From NCBI GenBank assembly GCA_034435315.1, contig DAOTYB010000071.1, positions 1 to 56,280 of the forward strand: a DNA stretch of 56,280 nt. The letters are read 5' to 3'. This DNA is from VGOB01 sp034435315. Lineage in GTDB: Bacteria > Chloroflexota > Anaerolineae > UBA4142. Both the position numbers and the translations under genes were made by a program. Under the pieces are notes generated by a model that did no database searches, was not told the origin of the DNA, and saw nothing but the letters and a program-made list of their open reading frames with translations. Of the stretch, positions 30,705-39,247 are shown in pieces; positions within the stretch are counted from its first letter, which is position 1; every line of letters starts with the position of its first letter.

Positions 30705-31862
30705 ATGACCTTTCACATCGGACTGAACGCGCATCTCTTGAACCTCAGCGGCACGTATCGCAGCGCCGGCATCAGTTGGTACATCTATCATCTCCTTCAG
30801 CATCTTGAACCCGCGCCCGATTTACAGTACACTATTTTCCTCAGTGACCCGCGTGCTCAAGTGTCGCACAGCGCGCTGGTACGCTCGCGCTTGCCCACGC
30901 ACAAACCGATTGTCCGCATCTTCTGGGAGCAACTCCTTCAGCCGATCGAGTTGCAGCGTGCGCAGGTGAACCTATTGCACGCGCTCGCGTTTGCCGGACC
31001 ACTCGCTATGTCTATTCCCTGGATCGTCACGATTTACGATTTGAGTTTTATGCGTTATCCCGATTCGTTTCATCCTTTGAATCGCCTCTATCTCACCTGG
31101 GCGGTGCGTCACGCCGCGCGCTATGCCAATTATCTGATTGCCATTTCCGAAAGTACCAAGCGCGATTTGATCGAACTGGTCGGCGCGCCACCTGAGCGCA
31201 TACGCGTTATCTACTGTGGCAAAGATTCCGCTTTTGCTCCTGCCACCGATCCTGCCGCGCTTGCCGCGTGGCGCGCGATGCGTCAGGTCCCCGAACGGAT
31301 GATCTTGTTCGTGGGTACGATCGAGCCGCGCAAGAACATTGTGCGTTTACTACGCGCCTTTGCGCGCGCCAAACGCGCCGCGCGCCTGCCGCATACGCTG
31401 GTGCTCATCGGCGCGCGCGGCTGGAAGTACGCCGAGGTAGATCAAACCATCGCTCAGGAAAACCTTGCCAGCGATGTGATGTTTGTAGGTTACGTGCCAC
31501 AAGCGGAATTGCCGCGCTGGTATCAAGCCGCCGAGTTGTTCGTCTATCCATCGCTCTATGAAGGATTCGGAATGCCGCCGCTGGATGCGATGGCAGCGGG
31601 GACGCCGGTCGTTACCTCGAACGCTGCCGCGTTGCCCGAAGTGGTCGGCGCTGCCGCGCTACAAGTGCCTCCCGCCGACGAAGCCGCGCTGAGCGAGGCC
31701 ATCGTCCGCGCGCTGACCGACAAGGCACTGCGCGCGGAGATGATCGCGCGAGGCTTGGAACAAGCCGCGCGCTTTTCCTGGACGCGCGCCGCGCGCGAAA
31801 CCACAGCCTTGTATCGCGCCGTGCTCACCCCACGTCAAGGAGAGTCGAATGCGGCACGATAG
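30705..31862 (+). CDS. Glycosyltransferase family 4/1 (GT-B)
   Basis: A 385-residue enzyme. The N terminus FHIGLNAHLL...YRSAGISWYIYHLLQHL has the Gly-Ile loop typical of mannosyl/rhamnosyl GT4 enzymes. The donor domain has LFVGTIEPRKN (about 203) and FVYPSLYEGFGMPPLDAMAAGTPVVTSN (about 275-302), including the E-x7-E pair (with the second position Asp), then LPEVVGAAAL. It starts 4 nt after the previous gene and overlaps the sugar transferase by 14 nt, so the three are translationally coupled. Confidence 0.9.
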   Translation: MTFHIGLNAHLLNLSGTYRSAGISWYIYHLLQHLEPAPDLQYTIFLSDPRAQVSHSALVRSRLPTHKPIVRIFWEQLLQPIELQRAQVNLLHALAFAGPLAMSIPWIVTIYDLSFMRYPDSFHPLNRLYLTWAVRHAARYANYLIAISESTKRDLIELVGAPPERIRVIYCGKDSAFAPATDPAALAAWRAMRQVPERMILFVGTIEPRKNIVRLLRAFARAKRAARLPHTLVLIGARGWKYAEVDQTIAQENLASDVMFVGYVPQAELPRWYQAAELFVYPSLYEGFGMPPLDAMAAGTPVVTSNAAALPEVVGAAALQVPPADEAALSEAIVRALTDKALRAEMIARGLEQAARFSWTRAARETTALYRAVLTPRQGESNAAR

Positions 31863-33276
31863 TTGGAAACGTTTGTTTTTACAACTGAGTGCCGATGTGG
31901 TACTCATCAACGCCGCCATCTGGATCGCGTGGTATATTCGCTACGAACTCGAAATTGCCCCGGGTACAGGCGAAGGCTTTTTCTATCATTCGTACAACGC
32001 CTACTTTCCGCTGGCGATTCTGCTGACGATACTCACCATCGGCATCTTTCGCTTTGAAGGATTGTATCGCCCTATTCGCGGCAGAACCTTCTGGGACGAA
32101 CTCTATACGCTGCTCAACGGCACGACGACCGCCCTCTTGCTGATTATGGCGATCACCTTCTTCTGGCGTCCGCTCGTTTTTTCGCGCGCGATGTACATCT
32201 ATGCCGCGCTCCTTATCGTCGCGCTCCTTGCCATCGAACGGTTGATTCTGCGGCTCGTGCGCGCGCGTTTGCGTAAACGCGGCATCGGTGTAGATCGGGT
32301 ACTGATTGTCGGCGCGGGCGAAGTGGGGCGCGCCCTGATGCGCAACTTTGTCGCGCAACCGGAACTGGAATACCACGTGGTCGGCTTTGTGGATGATGAC
32401 CCCGAAAAGAATCAAACCGATATTGGACGCTTTAAAGCCCTGGGCAATCTTGCGCAACTGCCGCGCTTGTTAAAAGAACTGCAAGTGGATCAAGTCATTG
32501 TCACTTTGCCCTGGACTGCACGCGATAAAATCATCGCGATTATGAATCTGTGCCAGCGCTATAACGTCTCCGCCAAAATCGTTCCCGACTTGTTTCAACT
32601 CTCCCTGAGTCGTATCGCCATTGATGCAGTCGGCGGCATCCCGCTGATTGCCTTGCGCGAGCCGCGTCTGGGGATGGTGGACGATGTCATCAAACGTCTG
32701 ATGGATCTGGTCTTTGGCTTGGTGTTGTTTCTCGTTTCTGCGATTCCAATGCTCATCATCGCCATCCTGATCAAACTCGATTCGCCCGGTCCGATTCTCT
32801 TTCGCCAAAAACGCATCGGACGCTATGGACAAGAGTTCATCGCCTACAAATTCCGTTCGATGCGCGTTGGTGCGGAGCAGGAACAAGCCGCGCTCAACGA
32901 TTTAAACGAAGCGCGCGGTCCCCTCTTTAAAATTCGCGACGATCCGCGGTGTACGCGTGTGGGACGCTGGATCCGTCGGATGAGTCTGGACGAGTTGCCG
33001 CAACTGTGGAACGTCCTGCGCGGCGAAATGAGTCTGGTGGGTCCGCGCCCGCCAATGCCCAACGAAGTGGAGCAGTATCAAGAATGGCACAAGCGTCGTC
33101 TCGACGTGCGCCCCGGCATCACCGGCTTGTCGCAGGTGAGTGGGCGCAGCGATTTAACCTTCGACGAAACGGCAATGCTCGATATTTACTACATCGAAAA
33201 CTGGTCACCGTGGATGGACCTTGCCATCCTGTTCAAGACGATTCCGACGGTGCTGTTGGCGCGTGGTGCGTATTGA
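31849..33276 (+). CDS. Polyprenyl-phosphate sugar phosphotransferase (initiating enzyme)
   Basis: A 475-residue WbaP/CpsE-type protein that loads the first sugar-1-phosphate onto undecaprenyl phosphate for exopolysaccharide assembly. There are four to five N-terminal membrane helices (to about 125), then a CoA-binding-like Rossmann domain (VLIVGAGEVGRALMRNF, about 148-165). A re-entrant helix (about 283-305) leads into the catalytic domain, with LDSPGPILFRQKRIGRYGQEF (first 18 residues shown are the hallmark), YKFRSM and LDELPQLWNVLRGEMSLVGPRP. AAGGAG lies before the ATG. The first-sugar identity is unknown. Confidence 0.93.
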   Translation: MRHDSWKRLFLQLSADVVLINAAIWIAWYIRYELEIAPGTGEGFFYHSYNAYFPLAILLTILTIGIFRFEGLYRPIRGRTFWDELYTLLNGTTTALLLIMAITFFWRPLVFSRAMYIYAALLIVALLAIERLILRLVRARLRKRGIGVDRVLIVGAGEVGRALMRNFVAQPELEYHVVGFVDDDPEKNQTDIGRFKALGNLAQLPRLLKELQVDQVIVTLPWTARDKIIAIMNLCQRYNVSAKIVPDLFQLSLSRIAIDAVGGIPLIALREPRLGMVDDVIKRLMDLVFGLVLFLVSAIPMLIIAILIKLDSPGPILFRQKRIGRYGQEFIAYKFRSMRVGAEQEQAALNDLNEARGPLFKIRDDPRCTRVGRWIRRMSLDELPQLWNVLRGEMSLVGPRPPMPNEVEQYQEWHKRRLDVRPGITGLSQVSGRSDLTFDETAMLDIYYIENWSPWMDLAILFKTIPTVLLARGAY

Positions 33277-33306
33277 ATGACGAATGACGAAGGACGAAGG
33301 ATGGAG
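33277..33306 (+). repeat. GACGAAT/GACGAAG tract supplying a Shine-Dalgarno
   Basis: Three to four heptamer units fill the whole gap between the sugar transferase and the phosphorylase gene. The last units read AAGGATGGAGAT, directly before GTG 33309, so the tract appears to provide the ribosome-binding site. Confidence 0.75.
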
Positions 33307-33308
33307 AT

Positions 33309-34613
33309 GTGAAAGCGGTTGACATCATCATCAAGAAGCGCGATGGCGGAGTGCTCACGCGCGAAGAAATCGAATTTTTCGTGCAGGGCTTGACGCGCGG
33401 CGAGATTCCCGACTATCAAGTTGCCGCGTGGGCAATGGCAGTGTACTGGCGCGGTATGAACGCTGACGAAACAACCGCGCTCACGCTGGCGATGGCACAT
33501 TCGGGTCAGGTGCTGGATTTGACGCCGATTGCGCCGCGCGTGCTCGACAAGCATTCCAGCGGCGGCGTGGGCGACAAGACCACGCTGGTCGTCGCGCCGC
33601 TGGTGGCTTCACTCGGTTTGCCGGTGGGAAAAATGTCGGGACGCGGCTTGAGTTTTTCGGGTGGGACGCTCGACAAACTCGAGTCCATTCCCGGTTTTCG
33701 CGCCGATCTCACGACGCAAGAATTTCTGACCCAGTTGCAACGCCACGGCATCGTCGTCAGTGGGCAAACGCACGACCTGGCACCTGCCGATGGCAAACTG
33801 TACGCGCTGCGCGATGTGACCGGCACCGTGAGTTCCTTGCCCCTCATTGCTAGTTCGATTATGAGCAAGAAAATCGCTGCGGGCGCGCAGATCATTGTGC
33901 TGGATGTCAAAGTGGGACGCGGCGCGTTTATGAAGACCCAGGCTCAGGCTACCGCGCTCGCCGAGTTGATGGTACGAATCGGGCATAACGTTGGACGCAA
34001 GGTGGCTGCCGTCATCAGCGATATGAACCAGCCGCTGGGGAACGCGGTCGGCAACGCGCTGGAGGTCATCGAAGCCGTCGAAACGCTCAAAGAGCGCGGT
34101 CCCGCCGATTTTGTCGAACATTGCTTGCAAGTGGCGACGCAAATGGTTTTGCTCGCGGACGCCGCGCGCGACGAAGACGACGCGCGCACACAATTGAACG
34201 CCGCGCTGAGCGATGGACGCGCGCTGCAAAAGTTTGGCGCGTGGATCGCGGGACAGGGCGGCGACGCGCGCGTCGTGGAGGATCTGACGCTTTTGCCGCG
34301 CGCGGCTATCATCGAAACGGTGACCGCGCCGCGCGAGGGATTTATCGCGGCAATTGACGCGCAAGAGGTCGGCTTGACCGTTGTAGATTTGGGGGGTGGA
34401 CGCGTGAAAAAAGGAGACCCGATTGATCACGCCGTTGGCGTTGTGTTTCACCGCAAAGTGGGTGCGCGCGTCGCGCGCGGTGAGCCACTCTTTACGCTCC
34501 ACGCGAACGATCGCGCGAAAGGGGATGCGGCAAAGGCGCGTCTTCTCGCCGCGATCGAATTCAGCAATGCGGCGCCCGCGCCGTTGCCGTTGATTCATCG
34601 CATCGTGCGGTAA
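33309..34613 (+). CDS. Pyrimidine-nucleoside phosphorylase
   Basis: A 434-residue type II nucleoside phosphorylase (DeoA/Pdp). The N-terminal helical domain has VDIIIKKRDGGVLTREEI. The phosphate-binding KHSSGGVGDKTTLVVAPLVA (about 78-97) is the family signature, MSGRGLSFSGGTLDKLESI (about 110) follows, and the C-terminal domain includes LGGGRVKKGDPIDHAVG. It cleaves thymidine, uridine or deoxyuridine with phosphate for salvage. GTG start at 33309. A strong terminator follows the gene. Confidence 0.93.
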   Translation: MKAVDIIIKKRDGGVLTREEIEFFVQGLTRGEIPDYQVAAWAMAVYWRGMNADETTALTLAMAHSGQVLDLTPIAPRVLDKHSSGGVGDKTTLVVAPLVASLGLPVGKMSGRGLSFSGGTLDKLESIPGFRADLTTQEFLTQLQRHGIVVSGQTHDLAPADGKLYALRDVTGTVSSLPLIASSIMSKKIAAGAQIIVLDVKVGRGAFMKTQAQATALAELMVRIGHNVGRKVAAVISDMNQPLGNAVGNALEVIEAVETLKERGPADFVEHCLQVATQMVLLADAARDEDDARTQLNAALSDGRALQKFGAWIAGQGGDARVVEDLTLLPRAAIIETVTAPREGFIAAIDAQEVGLTVVDLGGGRVKKGDPIDHAVGVVFHRKVGARVARGEPLFTLHANDRAKGDAAKARLLAAIEFSNAAPAPLPLIHRIVR

Positions 34614-34638
34614 AACGCAGGGGCACGCATCGTATTGA

Positions 34639-34680
34639 TAAACACAACGGGCGAGGAGTTCTCCTCGCCCGTTGTGTTTA
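34639..34680. terminator. Bidirectional intrinsic terminator, 20-bp perfect stem
   Basis: Bases 34639-34658 pair perfectly with 34661-34680, leaving a TT centre. The stem ends in AAACACAA/TTGTGTTT, so both strands end in T-rich sequence. It separates the convergent phosphorylase (+) and H+-PPase (-) genes. The design closely resembles the terminator at 48952-48993. Confidence 0.9.
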
Positions 34681-34693
34681 TGCAATGCGAAAC

Positions 34694-36973
34694 TCAGGAC
34701 TCGAACTTGAACGCGCCACGTCGCGAGTACCACAGTGCCCATACGACAATCGCCAGACTGACTACGGCGATTGCCACATAGGACAAATTCTCCATCGAAA
34801 GCCACGTGCCGGTCTTAGTGGTTTGCGAGACCTGTACGACCAGCGGGACGATCAACACCGCGACCAGATTGATGACCTTGATCATCGGGTTGAGCGCGGG
34901 ACCCGCCGTATCCTTCAACGGATCACCAACAGTATCGCCGACGACACCCGCTTTGTGACGCTCCGAACCCTTGCCGGTGTTCTTTTCGAGATTGCGCGGT
35001 TCATCCTCAATCGTCTTTTTGGCATTATCCCACGCGCCACCAGCGTTCGCCATAAAGACCGCCATCAATTGCCCCGAGAGGATGACTCCTGCCAGAAAAC
35101 CGCCGAGGGCTTCCTCGTGCAACAAGAAACCGACGATGAGGGGCACCAACACTGCGAGCGCGCCCACGCCCAACAACTCGCGTTGCGCGGCGGCGGTACA
35201 AATCTCGACGGCTTTGCCGTAATCCGGTTGCACCTTGCCTTCCATCAAACCGGGAATGCGGAACTGGCGCCGCACTTCATCCACAATCAAATTCGCTGAA
35301 CGCCCGACCGCGCGAATCGTCATCGCGCTGAAGAGGAAGGGCACCGCGCCACCAATCAACATGCCGATAAACACCTGCGGAATCGCCACATTGATACTAA
35401 AGTGCGAGGGCACAGCCATTTTGAGACTCTTCATCGTCTCGATGACCGTATCGCCGTACGCGCCAAAGAGCGAGACCGCTGCAATCACTGCCGACGCGAT
35501 AGCAATCCCCTTGGTCACGGCTTTGGTCGTGTTCCCCACGGCATCGAGATCTGCCATAATCTTGCGCGCCTTGGGATCCATCTTGCACATCTCGCCAATA
35601 CCGTTCGCGTTATCGGCGATGGGACCAAACGCGTCCATACTGATATTGTTACCGGTCAAAGTCAACTGACCGATACCGCACAGCGCCACGCCGTACAGAA
35701 TCATCGTCACACTTTCGCCCGTAAAGATGAGCACGCTGGTAAAGATCGCTGCCGAGACGGCGAAAATAGCCCACACGGACGATTCCATCCCCACATACAA
35801 GCCGGCGAGAATCGTAGTAGCGGGTCCTCCCGATGTGGCTTGTTTGATCTCTTGCACCGGCGATTTTTCGGTGCCGGTAAAGTACTCGGTCAGAGTGTTC
35901 GTGATAACCGCGAGCATCACGCCGGCAGTGGTCGCGGCCGCCACGCGCCAATCGCCCATATACACCAGTGCCAGGATCCAGAAACTGGCGATGCTGATGA
36001 ACGCCGCCAGACGATAACCACGATCAATCGCCTTGAACGCGCTCTCTTGTTCATTGATCGCACGCACCGAATAGGTGCTGATGATCGAAGAGAGTACACC
36101 GATAGCGCGTACGAGGAGTGGGAACAAAATCCACTTGAATTCGAACGTGGGTCCCGCCATCGCTACCGAGATACCCAGAATCATCGCCGAGACGATGGTC
36201 ACTTCGTACGACTCGAAAATGTCTGCTGCCATGCCTGCGCAATCGCCCACGTTATCGCCGACGAGATCGGCAATCACCGCAGCGTTGCGCGGATCATCTT
36301 CGGGCAAATCTTTTTCCACTTTACCGACCAGATCGGCGCCCACGTCTGCCGCTTTGGTATAAATGCCACCACCCACGCGCATAAAGAGCGCGATGAGTGT
36401 GCCGCCAAAACCAAAGCCGAGCAACACTTCGGGCGCGGCTTGCCCGTAGAGGATGAAGATGAGTGTGCCGCCCAACAAGCCCAGCCCATCGGTCAACATA
36501 CCGCTGATGGTCCCGGTGCGATAACCGATGCGCAAGGCATCGCCAAAACTACGCTGCGCGCCTGCCGCCATGCGCACGTTTGCCAGCACAGCCATTCGCA
36601 TCCCCAACTGACCGACAGCGAGCGAAAAGAGCGAACCCATCAAGAACGCGCCGGCGCGTCCAATGGCAATATCCATCCCGTCGAAGCCAGCATCGGTCAC
36701 ATACTTGGGCAATTCCTTGACCAGCGCGGCGCTGGCAAACAAGGCGAAGGTCAGAATGGCAATGAAAATGATAATCGTGCGCAATTGTCTGTTCAGATAC
36801 GCCACCGCGCCTTGTCGGATGCGGTTGGAAATATCCCGCATCGCCTCCGTGCCGGTATCCTCACGCAAAATCTGCCGCGTGAGAAATGCGGCATAGAGCA
36901 ATCCCAGAATGGCGGTTCCCAGAACCGACCACACACCGATTGCTTCCCAGGTTGTGATTTTTGACCAATCCAT
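34694..36973 (-). CDS. hppA: Membrane-bound proton-pumping pyrophosphatase (K+-independent type)
   Basis: A 759-residue, roughly 16-helix H+-PPase that couples PPi hydrolysis to ion pumping. The PPi-binding signatures are present: DVGADLVGKVEKDLPEDDPRN (about 215-235), DNVGDCAGMAADIFESY, and GGAWDNAKK plus GDTVGDPLKDTAGP near the C terminus. In the subtype-determining motif the sequence reads GNTTKAVTKG; Lys here marks K+-independent pumps, which are known proton pumps, whereas K+-dependent ones carry Ala. Proton pumping is thus inferred. AGGAGG is present 7 nt before the ATG, and a promoter lies about 70 nt upstream. Confidence 0.95.
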   Translation of the reverse strand: MDWSKITTWEAIGVWSVLGTAILGLLYAAFLTRQILREDTGTEAMRDISNRIRQGAVAYLNRQLRTIIIFIAILTFALFASAALVKELPKYVTDAGFDGMDIAIGRAGAFLMGSLFSLAVGQLGMRMAVLANVRMAAGAQRSFGDALRIGYRTGTISGMLTDGLGLLGGTLIFILYGQAAPEVLLGFGFGGTLIALFMRVGGGIYTKAADVGADLVGKVEKDLPEDDPRNAAVIADLVGDNVGDCAGMAADIFESYEVTIVSAMILGISVAMAGPTFEFKWILFPLLVRAIGVLSSIISTYSVRAINEQESAFKAIDRGYRLAAFISIASFWILALVYMGDWRVAAATTAGVMLAVITNTLTEYFTGTEKSPVQEIKQATSGGPATTILAGLYVGMESSVWAIFAVSAAIFTSVLIFTGESVTMILYGVALCGIGQLTLTGNNISMDAFGPIADNANGIGEMCKMDPKARKIMADLDAVGNTTKAVTKGIAIASAVIAAVSLFGAYGDTVIETMKSLKMAVPSHFSINVAIPQVFIGMLIGGAVPFLFSAMTIRAVGRSANLIVDEVRRQFRIPGLMEGKVQPDYGKAVEICTAAAQRELLGVGALAVLVPLIVGFLLHEEALGGFLAGVILSGQLMAVFMANAGGAWDNAKKTIEDEPRNLEKNTGKGSERHKAGVVGDTVGDPLKDTAGPALNPMIKVINLVAVLIVPLVVQVSQTTKTGTWLSMENLSYVAIAVVSLAIVVWALWYSRRGAFKFES

Positions 36974-37044
36974 GCATTTCCTCCATGAAATTGATACGTT
37001 GGTTTTGCCGGGCTACCTTGTCCGGCGTCAAAAATACAAAGGCT

Positions 37045-37072
37045 ATTCTAGCACAATTTGGTGAAAATGCAA
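37045..37072 (-). promoter_or_regulatory. Promoter of hppA
   Basis: On the minus strand TTGCAT (37067-37072), a 16-bp spacer and TAGAAT (37045-37050). The predicted start near 37038 gives a leader of about 65 nt containing a small GCCGGAC/GCCCGGC stem. Confidence 0.55.
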
Positions 37073-37193
37073 AAGTGGTTGAAATCGCCGCCACAACTAC
37101 GCTCAGCCGACCTGCGCCGGCGGGACGAATTGCCGCAGGGCAACTTGTGGCTGCGACTCGAGTCGCTCGCAAGTTTGTCAACTTTGCCCGTCG

Positions 37194-38408
37194 CTACTTG
37201 TACGGAATTGCTACGTCGCCAATGAACTCGCGCGCGATGATGATGCGCATAATGTTCGCACCCCCCTCCGCGCCGACGACGTACGACAGCAAGCCGCGCA
37301 GTAGCATTTCAAAGGGCACCTCAATCGTATAGCCCAGCGCGCCGTGATGCATCATGGCATGCTTGGCAATCTCCACACCCAGCAAGGGCGCGGTCAATTT
37401 GCAAATCGCCACATTCGCGTTGATTTCTTTGCGCGTTACGGCCTGGGGGTTTTTGCCAAACTCGTCAATCAACCACGCCGTCTTGAGCAATTGATTCTTG
37501 AGCATCTCCAGTCGCGCATAGTCGTCCGCAATTTCGAACGAGATGCCTTCGAACTTGACGAGCGGCTGACCGAACAGATGCCGCTGTTTGGTGTACTCGG
37601 CACTCAATTCGAGCGCGCGTTCTGCACCGCCCGCACACGCAGCGCAGACGAGTACGCGCGCCGCGTTGAATCCCTCCATCAAAACGTACCAGCCGCGATT
37701 CTCCGCGCCGAGGACGTATTTGGCAGGCACCGGCACATTCTCGTACGCGATCATCCCGGTGGACAGAGCCATTCGCCCCATCATCGTCAACTTTTGCGTG
37801 GTGATACCCGGCGACTGGAGCGGGATGTACGCAAAGGTCATTCCCCGATTGCCTAACTCGGGTGCGGTCTTGAACAACGTAAGATGTCCACCGCCGCGCT
37901 GGGCGGCTTCGACGACACCACTGATGTAAATCTTTTCGCCATTGACGATGTACTGCTCGCCCGCTTTGGTCGCGTGTGTGCGAATACTCGCCAGGTCAGA
38001 GCCGCCACTCGGTTCGGTCGTTGCAATCCCCAGGAACCATTCGCCTTTTGCCACGCGCGGCAACAGTTCGCGCTTTAACTCTTCCGAGCCAAAGCGCGCC
38101 GCCACGTACCCCCAACCCAGACACAGTAGCGTGTACACCGGCAACGCCATCGAAAGATCCGCGCGCGCGATTTCGTGAATGGCCAGCATTGCATACGTCA
38201 CCTCTTCGCCGCGTACCGCCGAGCCGCCGTACTCTTCCGGAATCGTCACGCCGAACAAGCCCAGGTCTGCCATTCCCTTGATGATTTCTGGGGGGATACC
38301 TTCGGCTTTGCGATCCATCTCGCGCGAGCGCGGCGCGATGTGTTTCTCCGCAAACTCGCGCACGGTTTGTTTGAACAGTTGTTGTTCTTCGGTTAAACGA
38401 AAATTCAT
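37194..38408 (-). CDS. Acyl-CoA dehydrogenase
   Basis: A 404-residue flavoenzyme introducing a trans-2,3 double bond into acyl-CoA. N domain: FRLTEEQQLFKQTVREFAEK. Middle domain: the FAD-binding IATTEPSGGSDLASI (about 123-137) and GEKIYISG. C domain: RHLFGQPL and HHGALGYTIEVPFEMLLRG. The C-terminal GAEGGAN aligns with the usual YEGTSE, which retains the Glu that acts as base in most members. GGAGGAATCC precedes the ATG; codons further up are rejected. Its electron-transfer flavoprotein is not in the window. Chain-length preference unknown. Confidence 0.92.
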   Translation of the reverse strand: MNFRLTEEQQLFKQTVREFAEKHIAPRSREMDRKAEGIPPEIIKGMADLGLFGVTIPEEYGGSAVRGEEVTYAMLAIHEIARADLSMALPVYTLLCLGWGYVAARFGSEELKRELLPRVAKGEWFLGIATTEPSGGSDLASIRTHATKAGEQYIVNGEKIYISGVVEAAQRGGGHLTLFKTAPELGNRGMTFAYIPLQSPGITTQKLTMMGRMALSTGMIAYENVPVPAKYVLGAENRGWYVLMEGFNAARVLVCAACAGGAERALELSAEYTKQRHLFGQPLVKFEGISFEIADDYARLEMLKNQLLKTAWLIDEFGKNPQAVTRKEINANVAICKLTAPLLGVEIAKHAMMHHGALGYTIEVPFEMLLRGLLSYVVGAEGGANIMRIIIAREFIGDVAIPYK

Positions 38409-38464
38409 GGATTCCTCCATAGTTGCGGCAAAGCCGCAACCAAGTTTGCGAACACTCGTAACCA

Positions 38465-38584
38465 ACGGGGAGGGAAAACAAAGGGACGGAGTGGTGGCGG
38501 GCGGCTTTGCCTGCCACCACTCCGTCTCCGCCTCCTTCTCTTCCCGCCACGCGGGGAGAGAAGGGAGCAGGGGGATGTGTGGGG
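38465..38584. repeat. Two-hairpin GC-rich repeat
   Basis: GGAGTGGTGGCGGGCGG pairs with the complementary CTGCCACCACTCC after a TTTG loop. A second hairpin, CCTTCTCTTCCCG with CGGGGAGAGAAGG, follows, then AGCAGGGGGATG. It lies between the lipoprotein and acyl-CoA dehydrogenase genes. Confidence 0.75.
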
Positions 38585-38628
38585 AAAAACAGAAGGATGA
38601 CTTGGCGTTTTGAGATAGTTGCTTGCTC

Positions 38629-39147
38629 TTAGCGGGGTGCTAATCCAAACGTCAAACTGGTGATTTTCCACTGTCCATCAATCTTACGGAAGGTCCACCG
38701 GTCATTGTCTTTCAAGTTCGTGACACCGATACGTGTGTCTGCGATTGCTGTAGCACTATCCCCCGTGATAGTCACACGGATGTTAGGGTGTTCGGCAAAG
38801 GTCGGATTTGAGGGAAAGACAATGTTGACATAGCGATCGCGAATCGCCGCCCAATTCTTCCAGGTCTTGTCATCGGCAGGATTGTTGGGTGTACGATTAG
38901 CATCGGTGACCACGCCATCTTTTGCCCACATCGCCTCCAGACGGTCAATGTCCTGCTGCACAACGGCTTCGCCTTCGGCGATGATCAACTGGCGAATGGC
39001 TTCTTCGTCGTTCGCCGGGACTGGGGTGGGAGTACGTTGAATGGGTGGGCGCGGTCCCGAAGCCGGCGGCGGTGGGGGGGCACCGGTACTGCACGCGACA
39101 CTGATCAATGCCAATACTACCACTGCCATCAAAACGGACTTGCGCAT
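38629..39147 (-). CDS. Lipoprotein with NTF2/SnoaL-like (DUF4440-type) domain
   Basis: A 172-residue protein. The signal peptide ends in the lipobox ISVAC with Cys19, then a Pro-rich spacer (PPPPPASGPRPPIQRTPTPVP). Residues about 45-172 match the cone-shaped NTF2-like fold: EEAIRQLIIAEGEAVVQQDIDRLEAMWAKDG (first helices and strand), later RWTFRKIDGQWKITSLTFG. These domains bind small molecules or mediate association; no catalytic residues can be named. GGAGG before ATG 39147. It is exported and lipid-anchored. No operon partner is evident. Confidence 0.82.
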   Translation of the reverse strand: MRKSVLMAVVVLALISVACSTGAPPPPPASGPRPPIQRTPTPVPANDEEAIRQLIIAEGEAVVQQDIDRLEAMWAKDGVVTDANRTPNNPADDKTWKNWAAIRDRYVNIVFPSNPTFAEHPNIRVTITGDSATAIADTRIGVTNLKDNDRWTFRKIDGQWKITSLTFGLAPR

Positions 39148-39247
39148 AAATTTGCCTCCACAATCTTCTGAGAAATTTGACGGGCGCAATATTAGCACGA
39201 TTTGGCAAAAAGTCAAAATCAGTGTCAGGTTTCAGGTTAACCTGAAA

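Noticed and set aside
35402..36964. 520-codon plus-strand frame opposite hppA
   Set aside because: It mirrors the H+-PPase gene, is rich in His/Arg/Asp as antisense frames are, and has no domain or start signal.
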